DNA from: CAZVUW01 sp964629825
GTDB lineage: Bacteria > Actinomycetota > Nitriliruptoria > Euzebyales > Egibacteraceae
Assembly (NCBI GenBank): GCA_964629825.1
Contig: CAZVUW010000001.1
Location: 1-64,000 of the forward strand
Length of the DNA stretch: 64,000 nucleotides
Direction of reading: 5' to 3'
Position 1 is the first letter of the stretch. Each line of letters starts with the position of its first letter. This document shows, piece after piece, positions 1-8,263 of the stretch. Under the pieces are notes generated by a model. That model made no database searches and was not told where the DNA came from. It saw nothing but the letters and a program-made list of their open reading frames with translations. Position numbers and translations under genes: made by a program.

Positions 1-344
1 AAGCGCGTGAACGTGGTCATCAGCAGCAGCAGGCCGGGCGCGACCGACCCGACCGTCAGCAGCAGGATGATGACGACCGTGCGGCTGAGAGCGCTGTCCT
101 CGCTGTCGACGCTGACGACGACGTCGGGGACCTCGGGGACCTCTGGCACGACTGCGGGGTCGGCGGCGGCCTCGGCGCCGGCAGCGGGCTCGGCGGCCCC
201 CGCGTCGGCCTCGGCGGCAGCGGCGGGCGCAACGGCCTCGGGAGCGGGCTGGGCGAGCGCAGGCGCCGACAGGGCGAGCAGCCCTACGAAGGCGGCTGCG
301 AGCAGGACGGCCGCGCGGCGGAGTCTGTCAGCGGAGCGGGACAC
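1..344 (-). CDS. fliP: Flagellar export gate protein FliP, N-terminal part (cut by window edge)
   Basis: FliP is the core membrane subunit of the flagellar type III export gate. Only about the first 114 residues lie in the window. The GTG start at 344 gives a signal-peptide-like N-terminus (hydrophobic AAVLLAAAFVGLLALSAPALA), then an Ala/Glu/Pro-rich linker of about 45 residues, then the family hallmark in which a hydrophobic helix (VVIILLLLTV) leads into a segment ending LLLLMTTFTR, matching the FliP pattern LxxAPsIlimmTsFTR. The start overlaps the end of fliO by 17 bases in another frame. A cleavable leader followed by a long acidic linker is common in FliP. The rest lies beyond base 1, where fliQ, fliR, flhB and flhA would be expected. 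Confidence 0.88.
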   Translation of the reverse strand, partial: MSRSADRLRRAAVLLAAAFVGLLALSAPALAQPAPEAVAPAAAAEADAGAAEPAAGAEAAADPAVVPEVPEVPDVVVSVDSEDSALSRTVVIILLLTVGSVAPGLLLLMTTFTR

Positions 345-747
345 GGACCGGCCTGTCGACGTGCGTTCGGACCGTCATCGTGCGAAGGCGGTCCAGCAGT
401 CGGCCGTCCGATGGCCTCTCAAGGGTGGAGCTGCTGCCACCATCCGTGGTGGCGTCGAGCACAAGGGCGGGGGCTACGGCCTCCACCGGTGCGGGTTCTT
501 CGGGTGCGAGCTCGGTCAGCAGGCGGACGCCTTGGTCACCGGCGCCCACCAGGAAGCGACGGCCGTCGGCCTCGACCAGCGCCACGACAGCGGAGCGGCT
601 GAGCGCGCCACGGGCGAGGACTACAACCCCCGGCCCGGCGCTGCCGCGGCGGCCGCGCTGCGCCCAGTGGCGCACGGCCAGCAGGACGCCGACGATGGCG
701 CCCAGCGAGAGGAGGAGCCGCCCGAGCGACTCGATGGGATCGACCAC
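328..747 (-). CDS. fliO: Flagellar biosynthesis protein FliO
   Basis: FliO is a small bitopic membrane protein that helps assemble the FliP ring. This one has 139 residues, with one N-terminal membrane segment (around residues 8-26, SLGRLLLSLGAIVGVLLAVR) and a cytoplasmic FliO domain containing VVVLARGALSRSAVVALVEADGRRFLVGA spread over about residues 41-70. The GTG start follows the fliN stop by one base and has a GAGGGG ribosome site. Sequence in this family is weakly conserved; the position between fliN and fliP is the main support. Confidence 0.85.
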   Translation of the reverse strand: MVDPIESLGRLLLSLGAIVGVLLAVRHWAQRGRRGSAGPGVVVLARGALSRSAVVALVEADGRRFLVGAGDQGVRLLTELAPEEPAPVEAVAPALVLDATTDGGSSSTLERPSDGRLLDRLRTMTVRTHVDRPVRVPLR

Positions 748-748
748 G

Positions 749-1057
749 TCAGCCCCTCAGCAGCTCTGTGATGCGCACGCCCAGCTCGTCGTCGACGACC
801 ACGACGTCGCCACGCGCGACCACGCTGCCGTTGACGAGCACGTCGACTGGCGCGGTGGCCACGCGGTTCAGCTCGATGACGCTGCCCTCGACCAGACGCA
901 TCAGGTCGCGCAGCGGCATCCGAACACGTCCCAGCTCGACGGTGACGGTGAGCTCGACGTCGGCGAGCAGGTCGAGCGACCCCCCGCTGCCGGGCTCGGC
1001 GCCTGCGCCGAGATCCGGGTAGGACACGGGGGCGACGGGGGTGGGGGCGGTGCTCAT
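749..1057 (-). CDS. fliN: Flagellar switch protein FliN
   Basis: FliN is a C-ring subunit that with FliM and FliG forms the rotor switch and also docks export substrates. The protein has 102 residues. The first 28 are a Pro/Gly-rich tail, and the rest is a typical SpoA (surface presentation of antigens) domain: LLADVELTVTVELGRVRMPL, then LVEGSVIELNRVATAPVDV and VNGSVVARGDVVVVDDELGV. The start at 1057 overlaps the fliM stop as ATGA, implying coupled translation. It is a plain FliN rather than a FliY with CheC domains, which fits the separate CheX-like phosphatase gene elsewhere in the island. Confidence 0.93.
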   Translation of the reverse strand: MSTAPTPVAPVSYPDLGAGAEPGSGGSLDLLADVELTVTVELGRVRMPLRDLMRLVEGSVIELNRVATAPVDVLVNGSVVARGDVVVVDDELGVRITELLRG

Positions 1058-2031
1058 CGGCTGCTCCTGTCGATCGTGGTGAAGCGGGTTGGGGGCTCGA
1101 CCACCTGGACTCCCAGTCGGCGGCCGCGGCGGCCGAGGTGGCCGAGGAGGATCTCGCGCCCTTCGACCAGCCCGCGGACCGGCTGGTCGACGCGGTGGTC
1201 GAGCCGCAGGACGTCGCCGACGTCGAGTGCGGCGAGGTCGCGGGCGGGGACACGCGTGTCGGTCAGCGCGACGCTGATGTCGACCGGGACGTCCTCCAGT
1301 CCTGCATGCAGAGCGGCCTGCCAGGCCTCGTCGACCTCGACGCCGGGCTCGCTGCTGCGCAGCTGGGCGGTGATGCGGTCGACCAGCGCGGTCGCGACGG
1401 CCGCCGGGTAGCAGACCGTGAGCATCCCCTCGGCGGTCATGCCCTGGTTGACCTCGACGACGAACGTGAACAGCAGCACGCTGTCGGACGGCGCGGCGGC
1501 CTGGAGAAGCTGGGGGTTGTACTCGACGCCGGTCAGCTCGCCCTCGACGGGCACGAATGAGCCCAGCGTCTCCTCGAGGGCCGGCACGGTGCGGCGCATG
1601 AGGTCGGCCAGCACAGCCGACTCGAGGTCGGTGGGCCGGCGCGCCGTGACGACGGGGCTGTCGACCCCTCCGCCGGCGCCCAGCAGACGGTCGAGCAGCT
1701 GCAGGGCGAGCTCGATGGTGCAATCCACGAGCACCGGGCCGGGCAGCGGCGAGAGGCCGAGCACCGCGATGAGATCGGGCGAGGGCAGCGAGCGGATGTA
1801 GTCGTCGTAGGCGACCTGGTCGACGGCCGCGATCTCCAGGTTGACCACGCCGCGCAGGGCGGCCCCCCAGGAGCTGGCCACGCGGCGGGTGAAGATCTCG
1901 TGCGCCGCCTCCAGGCTGCGCACGGCCCGCTGGTCGAAGCGGTCGGGCCGCCGGAAGTCATACGTCTCGGCAGCCTCGCCGAAGCGCGCCGAGCGGAAGC
2001 GCCCGCGCGCCTTTGCTCCAGCACCCTGCAC
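1054..2031 (-). CDS. fliM: Flagellar switch protein FliM
   Basis: FliM is the C-ring protein that binds phosphorylated CheY and transmits the signal to FliG. It has 325 residues, the usual length. The N-terminal part carries YDFRRPDRFDQRAVRSLEAAHE, the conserved FliM entry to the middle domain, here split by a short tail upstream. The C-terminal SpoA domain contains DVPVDISVALTDTRVPARDL and a VGDVLRLDHRVDQPV stretch. The canonical CheY-binding N-terminal peptide LSQxEIDxLL is absent: the protein begins with a basic Gly/Ala-rich segment instead. The GTG start has an AGGGGA ribosome site. A 100-base gap with a hairpin separates it from fliL. Confidence 0.93.
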   Translation of the reverse strand: MQGAGAKARGRFRSARFGEAAETYDFRRPDRFDQRAVRSLEAAHEIFTRRVASSWGAALRGVVNLEIAAVDQVAYDDYIRSLPSPDLIAVLGLSPLPGPVLVDCTIELALQLLDRLLGAGGGVDSPVVTARRPTDLESAVLADLMRRTVPALEETLGSFVPVEGELTGVEYNPQLLQAAAPSDSVLLFTFVVEVNQGMTAEGMLTVCYPAAVATALVDRITAQLRSSEPGVEVDEAWQAALHAGLEDVPVDISVALTDTRVPARDLAALDVGDVLRLDHRVDQPVRGLVEGREILLGHLGRRGRRLGVQVVEPPTRFTTIDRSSR

Positions 2032-2056
2032 GCCGGTTCCCCTGTCGTCGAAGGTC

Positions 2057-2075
2057 GTCCACCGCGGGGGTGGAC
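2057..2075 (-). other. Small stem-loop between fliL and fliM
   Basis: GTCCACC at 2057-2063 and GGTGGAC at 2069-2075 form a perfect 7-bp stem with a 5-base loop, lying 26 bases ahead of the fliM start in the fliL-fliM gap. The gap (2032-2131) is the longest inside this operon. No T-run follows, so the hairpin may be an mRNA processing or stability element rather than a terminator. Its function is unknown. Confidence 0.35.
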
Positions 2076-2131
2076 GGGATCGCTCTAAGGAGAGTCGGCT
2101 GGTTGGTGCTGTTGCTGAAGTGGAACTTGCG

Positions 2132-2590
2132 CTACTGGACCACGAGCTCGGTGAGGACCACCCGGCGGACCTCCCCGTCGGGGTAGACCGCCTGCGCCCG
2201 CGCGGTCAGGCGCTTGCGCAGCTCCTCCATCCCCTCGGTGGTCCGCAGGTGCTCGACCTGGAAGGTGGACAGCTCGGTGATGGCGGCGTCCCGGAGCAGC
2301 GGGAACCGCTCGGCGACCGCGGCCTCGTCGGCGCCGGCGATCAGCACTGCGGCGAAGGACAGCTTTGCGTAGTGCACCTCGGGACCGGCCAGGTTCGCGG
2401 TCATCTCGGCGACGTCCAGGACGGCGCCGTCCTCGGCGGGCGGCTCGGTCGGGGCGGCGGCCTCGGCCTCGGCGCTTCCGCCGGTCAGCAGGAAGCCACC
2501 GACCCCGGCGAGCACGGCCACCAGCACGAAGGCTGCGATCAGCAGGGTCTTGCGCTTGCCGCCGCCGGCGGCGGCTGGGGTCGAGCTCAT
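2132..2590 (-). CDS. fliL: Flagellar basal body-associated protein FliL
   Basis: FliL is a single-pass membrane protein that rings the stator and supports motor torque. It has 152 residues: a short basic cytoplasmic tail (GGGKRKTLL), a transmembrane helix at about 15-36, an acidic Ala/Glu/Pro linker, then the periplasmic-side FliL domain (HYAKLSFAAVLIAG at about 73-86 and RFPLLRDAAITELST). Its ATG start overlaps the motB stop as TGATG. Placement after motA-motB is the usual arrangement. Confidence 0.9.
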   Translation of the reverse strand: MSSTPAAAGGGKRKTLLIAAFVLVAVLAGVGGFLLTGGSAEAEAAAPTEPPAEDGAVLDVAEMTANLAGPEVHYAKLSFAAVLIAGADEAAVAERFPLLRDAAITELSTFQVEHLRTTEGMEELRKRLTARAQAVYPDGEVRRVVLTELVVQ

Positions 2591-3408
2591 CAGGTTCCCT
2601 CCGTCAATGCGGTGATCACGATGTCCACGCGCCGGTTGAGGGCGCGTGAGGCCGCGTCGGCGTTGGGCACGCGCGGGCGGAACTCGCCGTAGCCGACCGC
2701 GCCCAGGCGCTGCTGGGGCATCCCCAGCTCGCTGTACATCAGGCGCAGCACGCTCACGGCGCGATCCGTGGACAGGTTCCAGTTGCTGTAGCCGGGTCGG
2801 GTGAGAGGAACGTCATCGGTGTGCCCCTCGACCAGGACGTCGTTGGGGACCGTCAGCAGGGGGTTCGTCACGGCCGCCACGATCTGGCGGCCCTCCGCCG
2901 TCAGCTCGGCGGAGCCCGTCGAGAACAGCACGTCGTCGGCGGCGATCGACACGATGAGCCCCCGGCGGACCAGCTCGGCGCTAACGACGTCGGAGAAGCC
3001 GGCCTGCTCGAGCGACTTCTCGAGAGCGGTGCGAACCTCCTCGAGCTGGCGCTTGGCCGCCTCCGAGGGCTCGGTGACCTCCAGCGGCGGCAGCTCCGCC
3101 GCGCCGGGCGGCGTCGTGCTCGCCCCGGGCTCGGAGGTCGGCGTCTGCGCGCCGTGATCGCCGACCAGGGCGGGGTTGCGCTCCATCATCTCGACGGCCT
3201 GGGTGTTGCCGAACGGGATCTCGAGGCCGGAGAGGAAGGCGTTGAACTTCTCTATGTCCACCTCGGCCATCGCGTAGAGCATCACGAAGAACGCCATCAG
3301 CAGGGTGACGGCGTCCCCGTAGGTGCCGAGCCAGCGGTTGGTGTCCCCGTCATCCCTGCGGGTTGCGCGCCGCGGCCCGTAGCGGCCGGCGACCTTCCCT
3401 CGCGCCAC
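2590..3408 (-). CDS. motB: Flagellar stator protein MotB
   Basis: MotB anchors the stator to peptidoglycan and carries the ion-binding aspartate. The protein has 272 residues. The single membrane helix YGDAVTLLMAFFVMLYAM (about residues 30-47) contains that Asp near its start. After a linker comes an OmpA-type peptidoglycan-binding domain (about 150-268) with VEGHTDDVPL, NWNLSTDRAVSVLR and the ending NRRVDIVI. The GTG start lies next to the motA stop. The coupling ion (H+ or Na+) cannot be decided safely from sequence. Confidence 0.95.
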   Translation of the reverse strand: MARGKVAGRYGPRRATRRDDGDTNRWLGTYGDAVTLLMAFFVMLYAMAEVDIEKFNAFLSGLEIPFGNTQAVEMMERNPALVGDHGAQTPTSEPGASTTPPGAAELPPLEVTEPSEAAKRQLEEVRTALEKSLEQAGFSDVVSAELVRRGLIVSIAADDVLFSTGSAELTAEGRQIVAAVTNPLLTVPNDVLVEGHTDDVPLTRPGYSNWNLSTDRAVSVLRLMYSELGMPQQRLGAVGYGEFRPRVPNADAASRALNRRVDIVITALTEGT

Positions 3409-3409
3409 G

Positions 3410-4225
3410 TCAGGCCGCCTTCTGCTCGACCGGCGAGCTGCCGGTCTGGCCGCTGGCGCGGGCGGCGTGCCCGATGCGCTGGCTGGGCGCCAGATAGGTC
3501 TCGAGCCGCTCCACCAGCAGGCGCGGGCTCATGCCGGCCTGGATGCAGAGGATCCCGTCGATGGTGACGTCGCGGGCGGCCATCTCGACCTCGTTGAGCC
3601 GCTCAAGGCGCGCCGCCAGGGGGAGGAACAGCAGGTTGGCCATGGCGACGCCGTAGAGGGTCGTAAGCAGCGCCAGCGACATGCCGATGCCGAGCTGATC
3701 CGGGTCGCTGAGGTTGCCCAGCATGTTGATCAGGCCGATGACGGTCCCGAGCATCCCGAACGTCGGTGCATAGCCGCCCATGGCCTTGAAGAAGGAGATG
3801 GCGCGCTGGTGACGCTCGTCGAGGGCGCCGATGTCGATCTGGAGGACCTCGGCGATCTGCTCGGCGTCCTGGCCGTCGACGAGCAGCTGCGCGCCGCGGC
3901 GCAGGAAGTCGTCGTCGATCTCCTCGAGCTTGGCCTCCAGGGCGAGCACGCCCTCGCGCCGCACGACCTCGGCCAGCTGACCGAGCGTCGTCACAGTCGC
4001 GTCGGTGTCGGGAACCGGGCTCGTCAGGGCGACCTTGAACGCCTTCGGCAGGGCGGACAGCTCCTTCAGGCGCGCGGCCATCAGGCTGGAGCCGACCGAG
4101 CCGAAGAAGACGAGCACGATCGACGACGGCCCGATGAGGGCGCCGAAGCTGTTGCCGTCCATCACCGTCGCGATGACGATCGAGGCGATGGCGACGACCA
4201 GACCGCCGAGAAACAGGGGGTCCAT
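3410..4225 (-). CDS. motA: Flagellar stator protein MotA
   Basis: MotA forms the ion channel and contacts FliG to turn the rotor. It has 271 residues with two N-terminal membrane helices (residues 3-20 and 31-50), a cytoplasmic loop bearing the charged patch RREGVLALEAKLEEIDDDFLRRG, and two C-terminal helices with the family signature GYAPTFGMLGTVIGLINML followed by YGVAMANLLFLPLAARLE. It is the second gene of the flbD-motA-motB-fliL-fliM-fliN-fliO-fliP run and starts 4 bases after the flbD stop. Confidence 0.95.
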   Translation of the reverse strand: MDPLFLGGLVVAIASIVIATVMDGNSFGALIGPSSIVLVFFGSVGSSLMAARLKELSALPKAFKVALTSPVPDTDATVTTLGQLAEVVRREGVLALEAKLEEIDDDFLRRGAQLLVDGQDAEQIAEVLQIDIGALDERHQRAISFFKAMGGYAPTFGMLGTVIGLINMLGNLSDPDQLGIGMSLALLTTLYGVAMANLLFLPLAARLERLNEVEMAARDVTIDGILCIQAGMSPRLLVERLETYLAPSQRIGHAARASGQTGSSPVEQKAA

Positions 4226-4228
4226 CGT

Positions 4229-4477
4229 CTAGTCCTCCGCCTGCCGGAGCACCCGCAGCTGCGGGCGCTCTCTGCCGGCGCGGAGCTCGTCGGCCGCCAC
4301 GATCACGGAGGCGCGGAAGCGCACGATCCGGTCCACGACCTCATCGGGGGCCTCGCGGACGATGACCCGGCGGCCGTCCACGAGCGTGATGATGGTGTCG
4401 GGAGCCGCCTCGAGGGTCTCCACGAGGTCGGCGTTGAGGAAGACCTCCTCGCCGTGCAGCTTGTGCACGAGGATCAA
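4229..4477 (-). CDS. flbD: FlbD family flagellar protein
   Basis: This is a small protein of the FlbD family (the short Gram-positive and spirochete type, not the Caulobacter regulator) that commonly precedes motA. A TTG start at 4477 is preferred because it has an AGGAGG site 7-8 bases upstream and gives the family's standard beginning, MILVHKLHGEEVFLNADLVE, followed by PDTIITLVDGRRVIVRE. That makes 82 residues. The frame stays open upstream but the added 39 residues look non-coding. The family's biochemical role is not firmly known. A sigma-28-like promoter lies 50-75 bases upstream. Confidence 0.85.
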   Translation of the reverse strand: MILVHKLHGEEVFLNADLVETLEAAPDTIITLVDGRRVIVREAPDEVVDRIVRFRASVIVAADELRAGRERPQLRVLRQAED

Positions 4478-4525
4478 CGCAAGCACCTCCTGTGCTTGGG
4501 GGGCGACCGTCCGTGGTCCCGTCTC

Positions 4526-4553
4526 CTGTCGGCCCGTATGGCGCCGGCTTAAA
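4526..4553 (-). promoter_or_regulatory. Sigma-28 (FliA)-like promoter for flbD-motA operon
   Basis: On the minus strand TTTAAG (4553-4548) is followed after the TTAA core by 15 bases and then GCCGACAG (4533-4526). The known FliA/SigD consensus is TAAA, 15 bases, GCCGATAA, so spacing and the GCCGA core agree. The flbD start is about 50 bases downstream. The same layout recurs before fliC, flgN, the NlpC/P60 gene and cheA. Confidence 0.65.
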
Positions 4554-4571
4554 GGTGCGGGGCGGGCCGGG

Positions 4572-4603
4572 CGGCGGCGGGAGGGCTCCGCCACCCGCCG
4601 CCG
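4572..4603 (-). terminator. GC-rich hairpin after flgE
   Basis: CGGCGGCGGG (4572-4581) pairs with CCCGCCGCCG (4594-4603), a 10-bp stem with a 12-base loop, just after the flgE stop and before the flbD promoter. No clear T-run follows, so termination may be partial and some read-through into flbD-fliP is possible. Confidence 0.5.
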
Positions 4604-4611
4604 GTCGCCGC

Positions 4612-5430
4612 TTAGCGCTTGATGTTGACGAGCTCCTGGAGCATCTCGTCGCTGGACGTGATCGTTCGGGAGTTCGCCTGGAAGCCGCGCTGGGCGAGGA
4701 TCATCGAGGTGAACTCCTGGGCCAGGTCGACGTTGGACATCTCGAGCGTCCCAGCGGAGATGGTCCCCACGGCCTGGTCGCCGGCCTGCGCGAGCTGTGC
4801 GGCGCCCGAGCCGGGGGTGACGGCGTACAGGCCGCCGCCGACGCGCTCGAGGCCGTTCGGGTTGGCGAAGGCGGCGAGCTGGATCGTGCCGAGCACCTGG
4901 GTGTCGCCGGTCGCGATCTCGCGGCCGAGCACCTCGCCGTTCTGGTTGATGGTGACGCCGCTGTAGGTGTCGAAGTCGACGTCGATCGGGTTGCCGTCGA
5001 TGCCGCGGACCAGCATCCCATCGGGGGTGACGAGCCGACCGACGTTGCCGGCGCCCTCGAGGGAGTCGAAGCCGAAGGCACCCGAGCGCGTGTAGCGCTC
5101 CTCGCCCTGCGGGCCGATGACGACGAAGAAGCCGTCGCCCTGGATCGCCAGGTCGGTGACTCGCCCGGTGACCTGCGGCGCGCCCTGGCCGAACACCGTG
5201 TCGATGCTGCCCATCTGGGTGCCCAGGCCGAGCTGCATCGGGTTGGTGCCGCCCTGGGCGGGCTGGCCGCCGGTGGCACCGCGCACGACCTGGAACAGCG
5301 ACTCCTGGAAGGTCGCGCGCTGCGACTTGTACCCGGAGGTGTTGACGTTTGCGATGTTGTTGCCGACGACGTCCATCATCGTCTGGTGGTTGCGCAGCCC
5401 GGAGATCCCGGAGAACATCGAGCGCATCAT
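4612..5430 (-). CDS. flgE: Flagellar hook protein FlgE (short form)
   Basis: FlgE builds the hook that joins the basal body to the filament. It has 272 residues, close to the short Bacillus-type hook protein and well below the roughly 400 of E. coli. The N-terminus has the flagellar rod/hook motif SGISGLRNHQTMMDVVGNNIANVNTSGYK, seen across about residues 8-36. The middle holds DLAIQGDGFFVV, and the C-terminus is the paired NVDLAQEFTSMILAQRGFQANSRTI region. Two adjacent ATG codons lie at the start; the first has AAAGGA at good spacing. The short form could also be read as FlgG, but position after fliK-flgD supports FlgE. Confidence 0.87.
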   Translation of the reverse strand: MMRSMFSGISGLRNHQTMMDVVGNNIANVNTSGYKSQRATFQESLFQVVRGATGGQPAQGGTNPMQLGLGTQMGSIDTVFGQGAPQVTGRVTDLAIQGDGFFVVIGPQGEERYTRSGAFGFDSLEGAGNVGRLVTPDGMLVRGIDGNPIDVDFDTYSGVTINQNGEVLGREIATGDTQVLGTIQLAAFANPNGLERVGGGLYAVTPGSGAAQLAQAGDQAVGTISAGTLEMSNVDLAQEFTSMILAQRGFQANSRTITSSDEMLQELVNIKR

Positions 5431-5468
5431 GGTGCAGGTCCTTTCTCGGTGCTGATCTGGCGGTCGGT

Positions 5469-5912
5469 CTAGAGGTCGGTCGGGGTGGCTTCTGCGGGCG
5501 GGGCGGCGCTGATCTCGGCGGTGCCGTCCAGCGGGACCTGGCGGTCGCCGATGACCAGCAGCGGTCCGGCAGCGGAGAAGCGGACCGCGTCCACGGTCCC
5601 GTGCACGGGCAGCCCCTCGGCGTCGACGGCGGCGACGTAGCGGCCCACCAGGCCGGTTGCGAGCGTCGCCTGCTGCATCGACACGAGCTGCTGCTGAGTT
5701 GAGACCACCTGGTTGAGCGACTCGACCTGGCGCAGCGCGCTGGTCTGCTGCAGCAGCGCCGAGGGGTCCGACGGCGACATCGGGTTCTGGTAGCGCAGCT
5801 GGGCGACCAGCAGGTTCAGGAACCCCTGGCCGTCCATCCCCGCGAGCGCGTCCGTGGTGCGCGGTGTCGCGGCGGGGGTCGTCGCGGTGGCTGCTGCAAT
5901 GGCGTCTGGCAC
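5469..5912 (-). CDS. flgD: Flagellar hook capping protein FlgD
   Basis: FlgD forms the temporary scaffold cap for hook assembly. It has 147 residues, the short form without the FlnD-type Ig domains. The conserved core is FLNLLVAQLRYQNPMSPSD at about residues 31-49, followed by a Gln-rich helix (LLQQTSALRQVESLNQVVST) and the SxxxATGLVGRYV element. GTG start with an AAGGAG ribosome site. It lies between fliK and flgE, the standard order. Confidence 0.92.
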   Translation of the reverse strand: MPDAIAAATATTPAATPRTTDALAGMDGQGFLNLLVAQLRYQNPMSPSDPSALLQQTSALRQVESLNQVVSTQQQLVSMQQATLATGLVGRYVAAVDAEGLPVHGTVDAVRFSAAGPLLVIGDRQVPLDGTAEISAAPPAEATPTDL

Positions 5913-5931
5913 GGTGATGCTCCTTCCTCGG

Positions 5932-7122
5932 CTACAGGCGCACGCCGGCGCGGTCGCTGCGGACGGCCGCGGCCGCCGGCCTTGAGATGACCTGCGCGTC
6001 GGGTTGCTCCGGGGCGTCGTCGCGAGCGCTCCAGCGACCCCCGGAGCCGGAGGCGCCGGGGCCCTGCTGGGACAGCGTCAGCCCGCGCTGCGCGAGCGCC
6101 TGCGCGACCTCGCGCGCCCAGCCCGAGCCGGCCGCATCGGCGCCGTCGAGGACCGTGACGCGCACGCCGTCGGCCTGAAGGGAGACGGCCAGGCGCAGCG
6201 CGCCGGCCTCGACGACCATGCGCCGCGGACTGCCGGCGGCGGCCATGCGCTCGGCAGCCTCGACGACGCGCTGGAGCAGCTCGCTCGAGGGGCCGGTCCG
6301 GGCACCGGACTCGGAGGAGCGCACCGCCGCGGTGCTCCCCTCGACGCCCGCGCCGCCATCCGGGCCCGGAGCCGACGTCGCGCCCGTGTCGGTCACGGGC
6401 CGCTCGGGGCGCTCGGCCCGTTTGAGGCTGTCGGCGGGGTCGACCGGTCGGGCGCTGGCGCCGCGGGCGGGCGGCGCCGGGACCGCGTCCGCCTGCGCAG
6501 GAGCCGAAGCGGGCGTCACGACCGGCCGGGTGCGGGTGGGGCCTCCCTCGGGAGCCGGCGCGGCGTCGGCCGCAGCGTCACCGGCGCCAGGCACGGCTGG
6601 GGTGGCCTCGGAGGGCTCGGCGTCGAGGGCCGGCTGCGGCGCCGATGCTTCGGCCGCTCCCCCGGGCTGCACCGAGGCGGGCGCCTGCGGCGTGGCGGCC
6701 ACGGGGTCGGCGAGCACGGTCGGAGCCGGTTCGGCCAGTGACGCGACCGGGTCCGCCGAGACCGTCTCGACGCTCGGCGCGATCGTCGGCAGCGCCTCGA
6801 CCCCGTCCGTCTCGACCGTGCCGGCGTCCGCGCTCGTCTGCCCCTCTCCAAGCGGAGCTGCGGGAGCAGCCGCCGCCTCGACCGCTGGCACGGCCAGCAG
6901 CTGCGCGAGCAGGTGCAGGACCGGCGGCAGCTCCAGCTGGGTCGCGGGACGCTCGTCGTCGACCGACGCGGCCTCGGCGGCGGTTGGCGCGCCGACCGCG
7001 TCGGGCTGTGCGCTCCCGAGCACGCCGAGCAGGGCGTCCAGGAACCCGGTCGGTGCGGCCTGGTCCGCCGGCTGCGCCAGGGCGGCCGCGGCCCCGCTGA
7101 TCGGTATCGGTAAAGGTGTCAT
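5932..7122 (-). CDS. fliK: Flagellar hook-length control protein FliK
   Basis: FliK is the secreted molecular ruler that sets hook length and switches export to filament substrates. The ATG at 7122 overlaps the upstream gene's stop as ATGA and gives 396 residues. The long middle (about 60-290) is Ala/Pro/Glu-rich and low in complexity, as in most FliK proteins. The C-terminal part (about 300-365) has the recognisable pattern [16 protein letters not shown], then GVRVTVLDG and [16 protein letters not shown], resembling the FliK C-terminal substrate-switch domain. The family is poorly conserved, so location between the transglycosylase and flgD carries much of the weight. The frame is open far upstream but that part is a shadow. 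Confidence 0.8.
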   Translation of the reverse strand: MTPLPIPISGAAAALAQPADQAAPTGFLDALLGVLGSAQPDAVGAPTAAEAASVDDERPATQLELPPVLHLLAQLLAVPAVEAAAAPAAPLGEGQTSADAGTVETDGVEALPTIAPSVETVSADPVASLAEPAPTVLADPVAATPQAPASVQPGGAAEASAPQPALDAEPSEATPAVPGAGDAAADAAPAPEGGPTRTRPVVTPASAPAQADAVPAPPARGASARPVDPADSLKRAERPERPVTDTGATSAPGPDGGAGVEGSTAAVRSSESGARTGPSSELLQRVVEAAERMAAAGSPRRMVVEAGALRLAVSLQADGVRVTVLDGADAAGSGWAREVAQALAQRGLTLSQQGPGASGSGGRWSARDDAPEQPDAQVISRPAAAAVRSDRAGVRL

Positions 7123-7835
7123 GCTGCACTCCTGAGGAGCTCGTAGCTGGCGGTGACCCGGCGCACGTAGGCCTGGGTCTCGGCGATGCGGGGGACGCCC
7201 CCGGCCTGGGCCACCCGCCCCGGTCCGGCGTTGTAGGCGGCCAGGGCCAGGTCGACGCTGCCGAAGCGGTCGAGCTGGGCGCGCAGGTAGCGGGCGGCCC
7301 CGTTGAGGTTCTGCTGCGGATCGGTCGGGTCGACGCCGAGCCCGCGGGCGGTCGCGGGCATCAGCTGACCGAGGCCGATCGCCCCGGCGCCGGAGCGCGC
7401 GCTCGCGTCGAAGCCGCTCTCGGCCTGCACCAGCGCGGCGAGCAGCGCCGGCTCGACGCCAGCGGCCGTGGCGGCCTGCTCGATGGCGCCGGCCCAGGGC
7501 CGGCCCGCTTCGGGCAGCCGCGCCGCCCAGCTCCCGCTGGCCGCAACAGCGACGTCCGGAGTCCCGATCGCGGCGCCCAGGGTCCCGGCTGTTGCCGGCC
7601 GAGCGGCGCCGCGGGCGGCGGCGATGGCCGTGGCGGCCGAGGACAGCGGCAGCGCCCCGCTCGCGGCGCCCGGCAGCGGCACCGCAGACGCACCACCCGC
7701 GGAGGCGACACCCGCGGCGGAGGAACGCGTCGCGGTCGCCGACCCGAGCTGGTCGGCGAAGCCCGGCGGCGGCTCGAAGCGCGCGCGCAGCTCGGCGATC
7801 CGCGCACCGACGGCGGCGAGGCCGACCGGCGTCAT
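7119..7835 (-). CDS. Flagellar-cluster lytic transglycosylase (SLT domain)
   Basis: A soluble-lytic-transglycosylase-type enzyme that cleaves peptidoglycan glycan strands, probably opening a path for the rod, as FlgJ does in other bacteria. The protein has 238 residues. Residues 1-105 are an Ala/Gly-rich low-complexity region. The SLT domain (about 115-232) has the catalytic Glu in [19 protein letters not shown], followed by [24 protein letters not shown] and the family's [12 protein letters not shown]. No signal peptide is evident, so it may be exported through the flagellar system itself. It overlaps fliJ (ATGA) upstream and fliK downstream. Confidence 0.88.
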   Translation of the reverse strand: MTPVGLAAVGARIAELRARFEPPPGFADQLGSATATRSSAAGVASAGGASAVPLPGAASGALPLSSAATAIAAARGAARPATAGTLGAAIGTPDVAVAASGSWAARLPEAGRPWAGAIEQAATAAGVEPALLAALVQAESGFDASARSGAGAIGLGQLMPATARGLGVDPTDPQQNLNGAARYLRAQLDRFGSVDLALAAYNAGPGRVAQAGGVPRIAETQAYVRRVTASYELLRSAA

Positions 7836-8263
7836 GCCGGCCTCCGGCGCAGGAGCACGATCTCATCCAGAGCGCGGTCGGCGGCCCTGCGAGCGGCCAG
7901 CGCCGCCTCGATGCTGCGGCGCTCGTCGAGGCGCTCGACGCTGCGGCGCTGCACAGCCGCGAGGCTCCACGCCCGGACCAGCTCCTCGTGGCGCTCCTCG
8001 GACAGCTGGACGTCGGACTCGGCGTCGCGGACGAGGTCGTGCTGCGCCAGCCCGCGCAGGGCCAGGCTCCGGAGCTCGAGCGGCGTCAGGGCCCGCTTCG
8101 GCGGTGTGAGCTCGTTCAGCTCGCGCCGGCGCGCATCCAGACGCTGCCGCGCGGCGCCCGCGACACGCTGCGCGGCCGCGGCCTCGCCCAGGGCTCGACG
8201 CTCGGCCAGCTCGCGCACGCGCAGGACGCCGGCCAGCCGCCCTTCACGGTCGCGGCGGCTCAC
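7832..8263 (-). CDS. fliJ: Flagellar export chaperone FliJ
   Basis: FliJ is the coiled-coil stalk of the flagellar export ATPase. The protein has 143 residues, is almost entirely helical, and is rich in Arg, Ala, Glu and Leu with heptad-like spacing (for example [19 protein letters not shown] and [19 protein letters not shown]). Sequence conservation in FliJ is very low. The call rests on size, coiled-coil character and position directly after fliI, with which it overlaps as GTGA. Confidence 0.8.
   Translation of the reverse strand: MSRRDREGRLAGVLRVRELAERRALGEAAAAQRVAGAARQRLDARRRELNELTPPKRALTPLELRSLALRGLAQHDLVRDAESDVQLSEERHEELVRAWSLAAVQRRSVERLDERRSIEAALAARRAADRALDEIVLLRRRPA

Noticed and set aside
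7..1411. Plus-strand open frames over fliP, fliO, fliN and fliM
   Set aside because: Low-complexity Arg/Ala/Ser translations antisense to well-supported flagellar genes.
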